From Brasenia schreberi (Eukaryota; Streptophyta; Magnoliopsida; Nymphaeales; Cabombaceae), in contig JAYKKT010000091.1 of the NCBI GenBank assembly GCA_036023115.1, forward strand, positions 33,916,001 through 33,980,000: a DNA stretch of 64,000 nt. Reading direction: 5' to 3'. The position numbers and the translations under genes were made by a program. Below, one piece after another: positions 49,955 through 60,694 of this stretch. Position 1 is the stretch's first letter; every line of letters begins with the position of its first letter. The notes below the pieces were generated by a model, which was not told where the DNA came from, ran no database searches, and saw nothing but the letters and a program-made list of their open reading frames with translations.

Positions 49955-52900
49955 GACACATGCATAGACAAAATAAGAATAAAATAAAAGACATCAAGCA
50001 ACTAAGTTAGACTGGCAACCCAATTCGGATTAGGCCCGACAGATCTGGCTTGGATCTGATCCTGTCTTGCTGGCAAACAGTTCTTGCTCAAGATAAGCAG
50101 TCTAATTTGGAAACTTATGGCTTATTCGGTTCATAGAATTGTAAGACATCCATGGAATCAGATCAAGATGTTGGTCTCACGAGCTCTCTCTCTCTCACAC
50201 ACACACACACACGATTCCACAAAGCAGACAAAGTATTAAGTGCTTGAAATTATGGTGGGTGAAGTTTTACTTACGTACAGTTCTGCATACAAGATTATCT
50301 GCACAAGAGAAAACACAACAGATACATCAGCTTGTGACCAGTTATAAAGTGCATGAGAAGAGAACGTGGCATTAAAGAAGGCAAAATGTGCATGGTTTCT
50401 GTTGGTTGCCGATATTGTGCAGTAGTTACATATGGAAAGTGCATGAGAAGAGAACCTGGGCTTATGCGGAAATGTTGTTTACTGATAACTAAAGTTATCG
50501 GTTTCATGACTAAACTACTGAAGACATTCATTTATAGTCCCACTACCTTCGGTTTCAATTGTTTCAAATAAGAGTGTGGATATGATAAAGAAACACATTG
50601 CTGACAATGTTTGATACCCTTTGGGAATTCCAAGTTGACACTTGCAACAGTTGATCTTGCAAGCATCAGATGCAATCTCAAAAACAACAGCAAATTTTGG
50701 CATAGAAAAGAAAAGGAGAATGAAACTTACAGAGATGGCAAGGCGACCAATGGTACCAAATGCAGCCTGGCCGATGTCGGGGTAAGTCTCTAGCCCAGGT
50801 TCACTGTCTAAACAGTAACGGAGCAGGATTCCAGTATAATATGAGAGGATGCCAAACATTATCAATACCAACAGCCCAAGCCACCCTCCTTCCTTTACTG
50901 CATATGGAGTGGACAGTATTCCCACTCCACAAAGTACGTTTATCCCTAGAAAAAAGAAAAAGATAAGCATGTGATCCAACATTATCAGTAGGTTTGTCGA
51001 TCTCACAACGCTCATAGAATGGATCCACTCATCATCACATCATATGGTATGTTCACTTCAAACCTTTTCGTGGCATTGACAGATTCGTTCAGTGTAAACT
51101 AGAAATCTGGCAAGGAATATTTAAACACTAATCAGTTGGTTTATTGTGTAAAACATATCTCTGAAAAGCTGATAATAGTTTCAACAAAAAAACCGTCTAC
51201 CAATTTCTGAAGTCAATGTCAGAAAGTAATTGGCTTTTTCATATGATAAGCGTAAATAATTAATTAGTGATTTGAAATTGGCAAGCATGGACACAACTTA
51301 TCTAGAAGAGATCTCAGAATGATGGGTACCATTAAGCACAGACTGTCCGTAAGTGCAATCACGATGAAGTGGCATCTCATGTGATATCATTGTCTCTTTC
51401 TTATCATGTAATGCCTTCTTTGATGAAGGCCATGATGGTAGCCGAGGTATAACAGCACGAGTGTCCTGTTCTTCTTGCGGTTCGGATCTAGTTGGCAGTA
51501 GTGGCTTAACCAACGACACGAGTATTTCAGGAGTATGCATTCTCTGCAATGAACTCGTCAAATAAGAGCTGCTTAATCGGGTCAGATTTGGAGTCCCCAG
51601 GAAACCGATATTTGGCGAAGCCACGGTTGTGTACATATCAATCGATTGCCTGCCCAACGTAACCATAGAAAGGATTCTCGGTTAGAATTTTGTAGTAACT
51701 TCTGAATTAAAAGAGAAACAGTTATATCTCTAATTGAGTTGTCGGCATTCGCCAAGCAGCAAAGTCAATCTGAAGGATCTTTGCTAATGAGAAGTAAAAC
51801 AAAGTCAAGACAGCACCAACCAAAACCAGGCCTTTTCCCACAGTAAGCGGGATTGGCTACATGGATTCTCAGTCTCTATTGAGCTCAATCTTGAGTCATA
51901 TTAACATTTAGATCAAAAAAGCAAGATTGTATGTTATCGGTTCCTTCCAACACTTCAGAGGCCATAAAGACAGCAGCATGTTCTATATCTTTTCGCTGTT
52001 AGTGTGAACTGCAAAGATAAACTCGAATGACTGAGAAGATCTGAACTTTGAAGCATCAGTTTGATGTTCGTCCAAAATGAATAATAGGAAGTACAGTTTT
52101 CCTCTCACAAGTCCCAAACAGAACATTGTAGCACATACACCAGAGCCAATGATCTCGACTAAAAGGAGCTTCATTTTGCATAATATCACTTCAAGGTAGA
52201 CAAAATTATACCTGTAACTTTGTGGCCATGATGTAATGTATGAATTAGGTCGTGAGCGGTGAGGGCTATCAGGCAGAGAAGAATCAGAAGAATCTGATTC
52301 ATCTCCATCTCTTCTTTGGTCCACCTTCTCAGCAGCATTTTCTTCATCCTCGCTCTCAATATAAAACCTCTGATCAGAACCCAACTTCTTCATGTTTTTC
52401 CCGAGTAAGCCTTTTGACTCAATCTAAAAAGGAGGTAAATCAAGACATAAATATTCTAAACTGAACTGGTATTTCTTTTTATTACAAAACTTTGTACTTT
52501 TCCCAGTTTTATGGAGATGTTTATAAGCATTCAATCACAAAGGAAGGCAACAAGATTTCATGGAGAAAGGGAACCGCGCATCAAATAAATCGGAAGGATT
52601 ACCAGAATTCAATAGCAATAGTTCCAGAATAAGCTGAAAGCTCAACTGGATTTGCACAATGTAACCTCTTTCATGGTATACAGCACCCACCAATCAAATC
52701 TATAATTTTAGAGAAACGGATCATGTTATGAAGAAGTGCCACAGATCTAACTTCAATGAGCCCAAAGACATCTTACCTTCAGAAACTTAATAAGGAAAAT
52801 TGTACGAGGCCCAGAAAGCTTGAGTATGGAATGCATGAGAGAATGTAGTAAAGATTTCGTTGACTTCCAACCAAGAAATTTGCCCAACGTAATGCAGTTA

Positions 52901-53595
52901 AAGTTCATTGAGAAATACAATTGAAATTAAGATTAAATATGCCAACACAGAAACAACGGTATTAATGAAAAATATTAACCAGGACATCATAACAGTATAC
53001 TAAAAGTTCGTGATTTTATAAATCACAAGAATCCCTCAACTGCTGCATGTTCAACCTTATTGCAAGAAAGATCCGACACTAACAAAAGAACAACTGCCTT
53101 GGAGAGGCCGATTCCTTTATCTTCTCAAAGATAAGAAGCACTTTCATAAACTTCAACAATTAAGTATAGAAAATCTATGAGATGTGGAAAAAAATTGAAT
53201 CTGATAAAGCGGTTTCACTTTTTAAATAATAAATTTCAAAAATATCTATAGAACGAGACAACAGTATAGGCATAATTCGTTAAGTGCCTGAACTGCAGCA
53301 TCCAAAAGCCTCTGCCATAATAAACGATCTATAAGTGTCACAGACTCACAATAAGAATCATTGGCTATTTTTAGTGTCACAAACAAAAAGAATCTCCGGA
53401 ACGCTGAAAGAATTTCAAAAGGAACAGTGGAGAACAACAATCTAGCAAATCAAAACTAACATTGTAGCTAGCTTGCAAAGAAATGAAGGGAAGAGAAACC
53501 GAGTAAGAAGACAGAATCCAGGGAAAATGTCTTCAAAACAGGCAGGCATCAAGAGAAACTTCAGTACTTAACTCTGAAGAAGATACCTTTAGCAT
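38932..53595 (-). CDS. AVT1-type vacuolar amino acid transporter (AAAP family)
   Basis: A complete 13-exon minus-strand gene. Exons in transcript order: 53595-53587 (with 5' UTR), 52423-52212, 51649-51330, 50945-50731, 50298-50275, 46788-46608, 45322-45103, 44994-44859, 44759-44740, 42358-42213, 41483-41440, 41346-41284 and 39027-38932 (stop TAA). All reading phases match. Starting at 53595 (MLKIESKG) the protein is 561 residues; from the ATG at 52393 (MKKLGSDQ) it is 548. The acidic, Ser-rich N terminus is followed by the family signature GINVLCGVGILSTPYA, then YPDIGQAAFG, LRDLSLLSYIS, YCYSGHAVFPNIYTSM, GYTMFGES, VVNPFTK, LSLEELIP and a short C terminus. About ten membrane segments are expected. 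The family moves neutral amino acids across the tonoplast by proton exchange; substrate not predictable here. The 42359-44739 intron must be AT-AC (U12) for the frame to hold; the others are GT-AG. Confidence 0.93.
39540..39635 (-). mobile_element. diverged SINE-like repeat (family A) in last intron of the AVT1-type gene
   Basis: GCACATCCTGAGAACGAACTC, GCTAGCCAGATAAG and similar words match the family A block, with many changes. Confidence 0.35.
39924..40279. repeat. direct repeat of about 158 bp, offset 197 bp
   Basis: TTAATATTTCCAATTAA and the sequence through CACTAGTCATAC and AACACTAGATGAG occurs at 39924-40081 and again at 40121-40279, about 90% alike by eye. It lies in the last intron of the AVT1-type gene. 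Confidence 0.8.
43376..44060. repeat. about four diverged repeat units inside the U12 intron
   Basis: Units share AACAATGT, GAGTACAAGACTCGAACTTG, CAAAAACTCTA, a CA-rich patch, ACTCAAAG, AAAAGAACGTAAAAA and CAGTTGACTCAGTTCC. Copies start near 43376, 43560 (partial), 43690 and 43900. The B-box-like GTTCGAGTC on the minus strand suggests a SINE origin for the unit. Confidence 0.5.
44502..44546 (+). mobile_element. short fragment of a second LINE/RTE type
   Basis: TTTGAGGTGGTATGGTCATAG would encode an LRWYGH-like motif typical of the C-terminal region of plant RTE-type proteins (LRWFGH in the main family here). Only about 45 bp, so weak. Confidence 0.25.
44740..44759 (-). other. 20-nt micro-exon (exon 9 of the AVT1-type gene)
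   Basis: GTGGTGAACCCGTTCACAAA encodes VVNPFTK (the last codon is completed after the intron). It is preceded by a U2-type TTGCAG acceptor and followed by the U12 AT donor. The motif is strongly expected in the family, so the exon is real despite its size. Confidence 0.88.
48170..48330. mobile_element. GGGTGGG-rich DNA-element remnant in intron 5
   Basis: CGGGTTGGATGCACCCACCC at the left, with GGATACCCGTGGGTCAGGTG and GGGGTTGCCAAGCC at the right, are complementary in type, as in hAT-like MITEs with GGGTACCC-rich ends. No coding content. Confidence 0.35.
49874..49954. repeat. (CT)n(CA)n microsatellite
   Basis: About 60 bases of CT followed by about 20 of CA, inside intron 5 of the AVT1-type gene. 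Another short CT/CA tract is at 50184-50211. Confidence 0.95.
50275..50298 (-). other. 24-nt micro-exon (exon 5 of the AVT1-type gene)
   Basis: Encodes IILYAELY between a GTGCAG acceptor and a GTAAGT donor. Phase 0 on both sides. It continues from GRLAIS and leads to ACCVEYVILESD, the order expected in the family. Confidence 0.9.
51831..51890 (-). mobile_element. RTE/SINE 3'-end fragment
   Basis: GCCTTTTCCCACAGTAAGC and GGCTACATGGATTC are the reverse complement of an RTE 3' end like the main family, but the adjoining TCTATTGAGCTC belongs to a different subfamily. It lies in intron 2 of the AVT1-type gene and is cut short. Confidence 0.55.
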
Positions 53596-53635
53596 CGGAG
53601 CCGGAATTTGCGAAGTTTTTCAACAGGTTGATCTC

Positions 53636-53638
<3 letters not shown>

Positions 53639-53682
<44 letters not shown>
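53639..53682. repeat. (GA)n tract in the presumed 5' UTR of the AVT1-type gene
   Basis: About 44 bases of GA on the plus strand (CT on the transcript), 45-90 bases upstream of the 53595 ATG. CT-rich 5' UTRs are common in plants. A second tract, CT on the plus strand, is at 54080-54128. Confidence 0.8.
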
Positions 53683-53686
<4 letters not shown>

Positions 53687-54077
53687 GATTTTCTCTTTTA
53701 ACAAAGCAAGAAGGATAAATCTATTGAATTACGACAAAGCAGCATCTACGACAGCAAAATGGCAGTGCTGCTTGCAAGAACGCTCAATGAAACCTATTTC
53801 TTCGGAAAACAGCTAAACGAAATAAGCAAAACTCCGGGCCTCAACTTAAATCTCCGAACGATCGCTACAAGGACGCAGAATGAGGTCCAAGTCTCACAGA
53901 AAACACAAGATCCACCACAGGAATCCAAAAAGAGGCTCAGAATTACCGATTTCGCTCTGGCTCGCACTTCTTCTGGTTTTCTTTCTACTCTTTGGATCCA
54001 ATCACTTTTCTCGCCTCGCAGGTAGCAAAAGTAGCGGAAATCGAAAGGAAGAAGAAGATGACTATGATTCGAAGAAG

Positions 54078-54079
<2 letters not shown>

Positions 54080-54128
<49 letters not shown>
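54080..54128. repeat. (CT)n microsatellite
   Basis: About 49 bases of uninterrupted CT in the upstream region of the AVT1-type gene. Frames across it encode Ser/Leu or Arg/Glu runs and are artefacts. Confidence 0.95.
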
Positions 54129-54132
<4 letters not shown>

Positions 54133-54884
54133 CTACAGTGCAAGATGAGCTTCGAGCGCCCTCTCGTACGCACGGACCACATTCACTCACAAGCGAACAA
54201 CGTAATAAATAACACGAAAGCCAACGGAACCATACAACGTATTAACAAATTTGTGAAGAAATATCAAAATCAATAATTTAACCTTTCATCAGATGCTTAC
54301 CGTCTTAGCGATGACGTCGGACGCATATCGTCCTCCTCGCTGGAATCTCTACTCACAACGAGAGAGAGAGAGAAAAAAAGATATTCTGGCAAGAAAATTT
54401 TACCTTTTCATATTCTCCGTGAATCTGTTCCCTTTTCCTCTTTGATCTTTTCTTAGAGAGAGAGAGAGAAAAGAAGGAATTACTCTTGGTTCCCTTTTCC
54501 CAACATCTTCAAACAAAACCCTATTGCGCGCGCGCTACAATAAAAAAGGGAGTGACCGTGATAGACCGCGAGTTTGAAATGTAAGTCGTCCAATCCAATC
54601 ATTTTCTTTAGTTCACTTTTCACTACTGTTTTCTCGTCTACGACTACGACGAACTCTTACCTCTTTTTGCTTTGATTTTCTCTGTATGGCAGACGTTATT
54701 TCATCTTTACCAATACAAAACATCTCCCTACCAGAATTTTTAAATGCCGGCGAAAATCTAGTCAAGGGTCTTAAGTTCCCCAAAATATGAGCGTGATGGA
54801 AAAAAAAGGCTAAATGAATAATTTAAACAATAAAGTGCTGCATTTTACTAACAATTGATACTTTTTAGAATAAAAGCCTTTACA

Positions 54885-55790
54885 ACAACAACTATGCTTT
54901 TTTCATGTTAGATGGAGTCACCTAGATGGATTATTTGTTTATATAGAGCTCGAGCATGATTCATGTTAACTAAATCATTCTTTTTTCTTTTAAGCCCAAC
55001 ACTCGTAACCATATGGTAAAGTAGGTCTGATTGTTGCTTTATAATATTTATCTTTCGACTTTAATAATATATTTTTATACATCTTTTCATTTTAACCAAC
55101 TTATATTAATTTTATGTGTAACATCTCTCTATCAATTTTTTTTTTATTTTGAAAAACTGAACCTAGGTATTTAAATTTTTTCTTATGAGGGATGAAACAT
55201 ATCCCAATCTTAATTTTTATGTTATCTAAAGAAACAAAATGATCAAACTTTTATTTCATATATTCTATATTTATTCTATAAAGTCAAAAGCCTTTACTTT
55301 TTAATGTTTATATTCATTAACAAACTTGCATTAATTCTATACGTAACTTCTCCATCGTTTTTTTCATAGCATTGAACCAAGACATTTAAAACTTTCCTTA
55401 TAAGGGATGTAATGTGTATCAATCTTAATTTTTTATATGATGTAATGTAACCGAATAATCAAACTTACATTCTATATATTCTATGTTTGTTCTAGTAAGT
55501 CAAAAATCTTTACTTTCTAATGTTTGTCTATAATTCCAATTTTTATTAACTTTTTCCTTAGACTCATTTATTAATACAATGTCATATGGAAATAACATAC
55601 AACAAGGTATTTCCTCTTAAATATGTTTTGTTAACTCATCAATAACTAATATAAATAAATATGAACTTAAAGTTGATCATTGATTAATCTAATATTAACT
55701 TCAAAAATATATCATTTATTTATGAATCCTAGGACATGTTTGTACGTCTCTTATAAAAGCCTTTAAATATATAAATAATATTTTTGTATT
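54885..55790 (-). mobile_element. ancient RTE-type LINE remnants, two overlapping pieces
   Basis: Minus-strand sequence recognisable from the family 3' tail (ACAACAACAACT at 54892) through the C-terminal and RT regions. The segment around TATTTAAA, ATGAGGGATG, AATCTTAATTTTTATGTTATC and ATGATCAAACTT appears twice, at about 55040-55290 and 55320-55520. So two truncated copies, or a duplication, lie head to tail. Saturated with AT changes; the oldest RTE material in the window. Confidence 0.65.
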
Positions 55791-55844
55791 ATCAATAAAA
55801 AATGTTATATTTTGAATGAAGCTCTTTACAATTGCCATCCTAGA

Positions 55845-56115
55845 CATGGATGGTAACAATAATCGGAACCGAAGACTCTGATTCGGATACGATTTGTAAT
55901 TTTAGGAAAACGAACTTAAACCGAAACTGACGGCTCCAAACCACTATTAAATAGTTAATATATATTTTTAATAACACAATTTCACGCGTAGCTCGATTGG
56001 GTTGGAGTTCAACTCCCAAAAGAGATTTGTTCATTTTTTTTTTTAAATACAGCTTTAAAACAGTTTTGGATCTATGTCCAAAAACCGACTGATTGCGAAA
56101 CATCCGGTTTGTAGC
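55845..56115. mobile_element. GGTTC-rich DNA element (family C) with tRNA-like insert
   Basis: Begins CTAGACATGGATGGTAAC and ends CCGCCGTATGCCATCCC, an imperfect inverted end. The centre (55983-56045) holds a shortened tRNA-like segment, TAGCTCGATTGGG and GAGTTCAACTCCC, followed by a T-rich tract, at the same relative place as in the copy at 56704. Confidence 0.5.
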
Positions 56116-56189
56116 CGCCGTATGCCATCCCGTTGGGTCTTGAGAAAAGCATTCAAATAAGGACCTTCTCTCTACTGTCTTTTGGTTTC

Positions 56190-56320
56190 TTTTTTTAATT
56201 ATAAGAGGAGGCCCATGCCTAACACACACACTCACATACACACCCTCTGAGAATCGAACTCCCACCGGCAGCAATGGTCATAGAGCACACTGCCGTTGAG
56301 CTAACCCTCTGGTGCACTGT
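56190..56320 (-). mobile_element. tRNA-derived SINE (family B)
   Basis: On the minus strand: A-box-like TTAGCTCAACGGCAGTGTGC, B-box-like GGGAGTTCGATTCTC, a GT-rich body, then GGCATGGGCCTCCTC and an A-rich tail. Close in order to the copy at 28971. Confidence 0.6.
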
Positions 56321-56402
56321 CTGTGTGTAAAACAAAATGCTGGTACTCTAAGACAACGCACCTTATGTGTCGTCTAGTCAAGTTAATGGTTATTTCAAAC
56401 AT

Positions 56403-56482
56403 GTGAAGCCCGATGCACTCTTTGACTATCGAACTCAGCAGCTTCCACTTGTGAGTCGACCTCCTAGTCAGGTGAGCCATCG
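56403..56482 (-). mobile_element. SINE-like repeat (family A)
   Basis: CTATCGAACTCAGCAGCTTC, TTGTGAGTCGACC and TAGTCAGGTGAGCC in the family A order. Confidence 0.5.
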
Positions 56483-56558
56483 TTCTTCGAACCATGCATG
56501 CCTATTAATAACACAATAGCCATTTCAAACATGTTAATTAAGTCTTGTTTGTGTATGT

Positions 56559-56591
<33 letters not shown>

Positions 56592-56703
56592 AAGAGGGAG
56601 GGTTTTAGTTGTTCGAGCCATCTATTTTTAGTTTAATAACATAATGACCATTTCAAACATGTTAATGAGGTTTTGTGTGTGTGTAAGAGTGAGAAGGTTC
56701 TAG

Positions 56704-57115
56704 TTAGACATGGTCAGTTCAAAGCCGGTCTGATGGTTTGAACAAACCGAAGACCTTCAGTTCGGTTACAGTTTATGATTTTCAAAAACCGATGTAAAAC
56801 TAGAACTAAAACCGGAACCTATTATTTGAAACTGCCACTAAGTTTTATATATTTTTTTCAATACCCTTTAATACAAACAGCTCGTTAGCTCAACGGAGAG
56901 CGCTTCTTATCGTTGTGGTTGGTGGGGAGTTCGACTCCCAAAGGATGCAAATCCTCGTTTAAAAAAAAACTTTAAAACGGTTCCGAAGCGGTTTTAAAAC
57001 TGATACGGGAACTGATTCTGAGATAGTTCGGTTTCGATTCTAGATTTCAAATAACCCAAAACCAACGATTTAAAACCAAGATTTGAAGTCCAAAACCTAA
57101 ACGGTCACTTCTAGC
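56704..57115. mobile_element. GGTTC-rich DNA element (family C) with tRNA-like insert
   Basis: Inverted ends TAGACATGGTCAGTT (left) and CTAGAAGTGACCGTTTAGG (right, minus strand). The insert at 56879-56970 has an A-box-like GTTAGCTCAACGGAGAGCGC, a B-box-like GGGGAGTTCGACTCCC and an A tract. The insert resembles the start of a family B SINE. Confidence 0.55.
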
Positions 57116-57602
57116 TGCACAGCAGCATGTCTGTTTTATAATGTCGTCAATGATTCAGATATAAAATACGCCTACACCTTCTTCTAAATCATTGATTGGT
57201 CGAAGTCAGTAAATGCGATTAGACATCATAAATGCAGGACACTTTGAACAAAATTATTTCCAAACCAAACACTCCCATGGGCCAAGTCTGATTCTTATCC
57301 ATATGAGAAAGTAAACGACGCTGATATCAAATCATGTGGAACTTACAGGAATGCATTCATTAACATGAATACATACATATTCATACAAGCATGGACAGAA
57401 ATTCTTATGTGTCTCCGCACCAAAGTGAGTCACTCAGGGTCCATAATAATATATACTGTTTTTTTTCTTTTGGGTTAGGAGAGAAGGCCGAACACACATT
57501 GCATCTTCTTGCAATTAAAACTTCCTACCAACAGCAACGGTTCCCTTCCTGGAAAAAGAAGAAGAAGAAGAGAAAACCCAAATTACAAGATGATGCCTCA
57601 CT

Positions 57603-58435
57603 TGCTAGGCCTGGCCGGTGCCGGGTTTACTGGTCCACCAAAACTCAGAACTGGAACCAGTGTGGATCTACATAGAGGGGGGAGGCACCGCCGTCCTTCC
57701 TGAATTTTTGAAATTTGACGGTAAAACCTACCTTTTACAGTTCAATACATGGTTGAGATACATTTTAACCATGCTTCGCCCCCTCTAACACCATGGAATA
57801 CATCCTTTGCCCTTTCTAGGTTGAGATACATTTTAACCATGCTTCGCCCCCTCTAACGCCATCAAATACATCCTTTACCCCTCAACACTATTTTCTAGGT
57901 TGAGATACATGTTAACCATGCTTCGCCCCCTAACGCCATGAAATACATCCTTTGCCCCCAACACTATCTTCTAGATTCACTACTGACCGGAACCAAACTG
58001 AACTCTCTTGAGTCGAGTCAAGTTCTGGCTCGCCGGTTTTATATCTGGTTCCAATTTCGCTCCTTTCAGTTCGGGTTGTAGAACGGTTTCAGTTTTAATA
58101 TGGTTCTACTTTCATTTGAAGATTTCATGAAACAAAGGTGGGATTTTAAACAGAAACCAAGAGCCGATGGTTTTGATCCAATTTTTGTTTGGTTCCTTGA
58201 GAAGTGGAACCAATATCAAACCGTGGGGGTCCCGAATTTCCATTCTGTTCTGGCTCCAACTCCAGTTCCTTGGCTCGGATTCCAACCATTTCCAGAAGCT
58301 CCACCTCTATAGGCTGCTCCGTGGCTCCAATTCCAGTTCCTTTTATGGAAAAAATATCTGATACTGCGTGCAAGGATGTCAACCTGTTTGCTAGTGAACC
58401 AAGGTGGACTGATCCAGTAGGGTCCATGTTTTACT
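57603..58435. mobile_element. GGTTC-rich DNA element (family C) interrupted by a tandem array
   Basis: TAGGCCTGGCCGGTGCCGGG begins a family C-like block. A second block (57985-58435) is rich in GGTTCC and CCAATTCCAG words. Between them lies the tandem array at 57752. Whether both blocks are one element is not certain. Confidence 0.4.
57752..57974. repeat. three-copy tandem repeat, unit 68-79 bp
   Basis: Units start GTTGAGATACATTTTAACC at 57752, 57820 and 57899, and each ends in TTCTAG. The first unit lacks an 11-base stretch (CAACACTAT region) present in the other two. Confidence 0.9.
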
Positions 58436-58664
58436 AAGGGAAAAGAAAGAGAACAGTTCATATATTAAGTTTGACCCAGTTGAAATTAAGTATCGTGTCC
58501 ATCTGACGTCCATCCAGACCCATTTTTTTATTAATATGGGAGAAAATTAGTATAGTAAAATTGTATTGGTTTTGACAGGTACAATTTGGTTTTTATACTT
58601 ACCAGTGATTTGCCTTAATTGGACCCAGATCTGGAGTTGCTCAAAGGAGCTAAAATAAATAATA

Positions 58665-58667
<3 letters not shown>

Positions 58668-58747
<80 letters not shown>
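58668..58747. repeat. (AT)n microsatellite
   Basis: About 80 bases of uninterrupted TA dinucleotide. Confidence 0.95.
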
Positions 58748-58750
<3 letters not shown>

Positions 58751-59640
58751 AGCATCTTGAAACTGTCTTACATGAAAGACGATTTAAATTCAAATTCAAA
58801 AAGAAAAAAGTAAATATCTATTTTTTTATGTATATTTTATTCACATACATACAATTACTTTTTAATTCAAATTTTAATCAATGAATAGTTGTAATTTGTT
58901 TGGATACGCTAATGCCTAAGTATACTATCATATATATGATTCTCTCTCTATATTACATACATGTATGTGTGTCATCTATCACTGTTTCACTATCTGCACT
59001 AAATCTTTGATCTAATGTTATCTATTAAATGAGCGTAACAAATATTATTAAATTAATTAACTAATTTGACACACTGTGGATTATATTCCGGAGTTAATGT
59101 ATGCAGTAGGCACTCACATGACTGCACGTGATATACCGATCGTATTGGTTTTGTGACGTGGAAATGGACCAGTTCTGGAGAATCAATGTGGATATGGACC
59201 CACGTACACGGGCCCACATTTGCAGTGATTTATTATACAATCACTATTATAAATCACGCTATAGTGGATGGGCCGGATCTTTCTATGATCCGATCCGAAT
59301 GCCCAAAACTTCAGATATACCAAAATGAGATATATGCTACTTAGCGGCTCATAATAATAGGTTATTTTGAACCACATAATAAATATTTCTTGATTATTGG
59401 TTAACATTGGATGGCTTGAACTTGCACCCAGAGCGTTAGAGCTTACTGACTCTAGATAGTTGCTCAGGAGTGGTTTATATTGAACTCGAAGAAATTGTAT
59501 CGGAATAACCGTGGCCTATGGATATGTAATAGCTCGTCTACATTACATGGATACAAGAAATATAAATGTAAGTAGTGACGTCTAGTTTATATTTTTTTTA
59601 TCTTTCCAAATTTGATTTGAATTATTGAACATATAAAATA
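58748..59640. other. intergenic, no gene seen
   Basis: AT-rich DNA with only short frames and no recognised motifs. Confidence 0.4.
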
Positions 59641-59645
59641 TAAAG

Positions 59646-59808
59646 GACCACCCTTGCATAGCTAGTCCCAAGCCCGGATAAAGGAGGAGGGTTGCGTTAG
59701 GCTTTCGATCGTCAGCGTAAAACTTTGTCAAACTTACCATGGATTATATAAAAAAACATAAAATCCATGTAACCGATCCCATCTAGTATGGGAAAAGTCT
59801 TAGTTGTG
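59646..59808 (+). mobile_element. RTE mini-element: 5' end joined directly to 3' end
   Basis: About 105 bp matching the RTE 5' UTR (ACCACCCTTGCATAG, AAGGAGGAGGGTTGCG, CAGCGTAAAACTTTGTC) is followed at about 59750 by the RTE 3' terminus (AATCCATGTAACCGATCCC, GTATGGGAAAAG). All coding sequence is gone. No clear target duplication. Confidence 0.75.
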
Positions 59809-60224
59809 TATATATTATAAAATGTACTTTAAAGTGGTGATTAGTTTTTATTGAATTATAAAAAATATGAAAGGAATGACCATACGAATGTGAATTGCCC
59901 CAAGCGTGTCTGCTGGTGCCATGCAGTTTGTGTCACAGAAATGGCGTGTCCCTGTGACAAAGATGCTCTGCTCGACTGAACAGCCCGACTAAATGAATGG
60001 CCCACTAGTTCTTTGTGCAAATTTAGAGTTCCGGCAAGGACCACAGCTGCATGGAGCAATGTTAGGATGTTGGAACCTTTCACAGAAGGTCAGGGGTTTG
60101 GGCACGGGCTCTGTTTGTAGAGACATGCTAAACTCAGAATTTGCCTTTTAAAAAAAAGGAAAAGTTAGCGTTGGCATTGAAACTATAATATGATATATTG
60201 ACTTGAAGCAGAAGTGGTCTGTTT

Positions 60225-60510
60225 GTGCTGGTACGACGAGAACTGGAACTAGGGAACAGAACCAGAACCTGAATCAAACCTGAGGGCTCCTCGGTTCTGT
60301 TACAGTTCCATCTTTCTGAAATCAAACCAAAACCAGAATCGCAACAGATGGTTCTGAACTTTATTTTGGTTTCGGTTCCAAATTCTCACCTTTAATGTAT
60401 GTCATTTTCTAAATGAAACTAGTACTAAGTCAGATCCAGAACTGAAACCAAATTCATGGTAACTGGAAGGCTTTCAATTTCAGGTTTTGGTGAACCCAGA
60501 GCCGATGATT
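60225..60510. mobile_element. GGTTC-rich DNA element fragment (family C)
   Basis: AGAACTGGAACTAGG, GGTTCTGTTACAGTTCC and GGTTTCGGTTCC words with the family C texture. The ends are not resolved. Confidence 0.35.
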
Positions 60511-60694
60511 CTCTACTGTTACAACTTTAAAACGGCAAGTCAAGCAACTATACTTGCTACAAGTTGAATAATTACTCTGTTGAGCCAAATTTTTGGGCTT
60601 AAATACTGAATTTTCAAATGAAGGAATCGTGTTGTGGATCGCCTCCGAGCTTAGCTTGATCGAGCTTAACCAGGTTCCATGGTTTGTATACGCG

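Noticed and set aside
49750..50010. Ser-Leu repeat frames
   Set aside because: They arise from the CT/CA microsatellite inside an intron of the AVT1-type gene.
53880..54276. Overlapping frames with Ser-Leu or Arg-Glu runs on both strands
   Set aside because: They come from the CT tract at 54080-54128 in a region upstream of the AVT1-type gene, with no motif support.
56879..56970. A functional tRNA gene
   Set aside because: Only A-box-like and B-box-like words are present. No acceptor stem or anticodon arm could be paired, and an A tract follows, so a SINE-type relic fits better.
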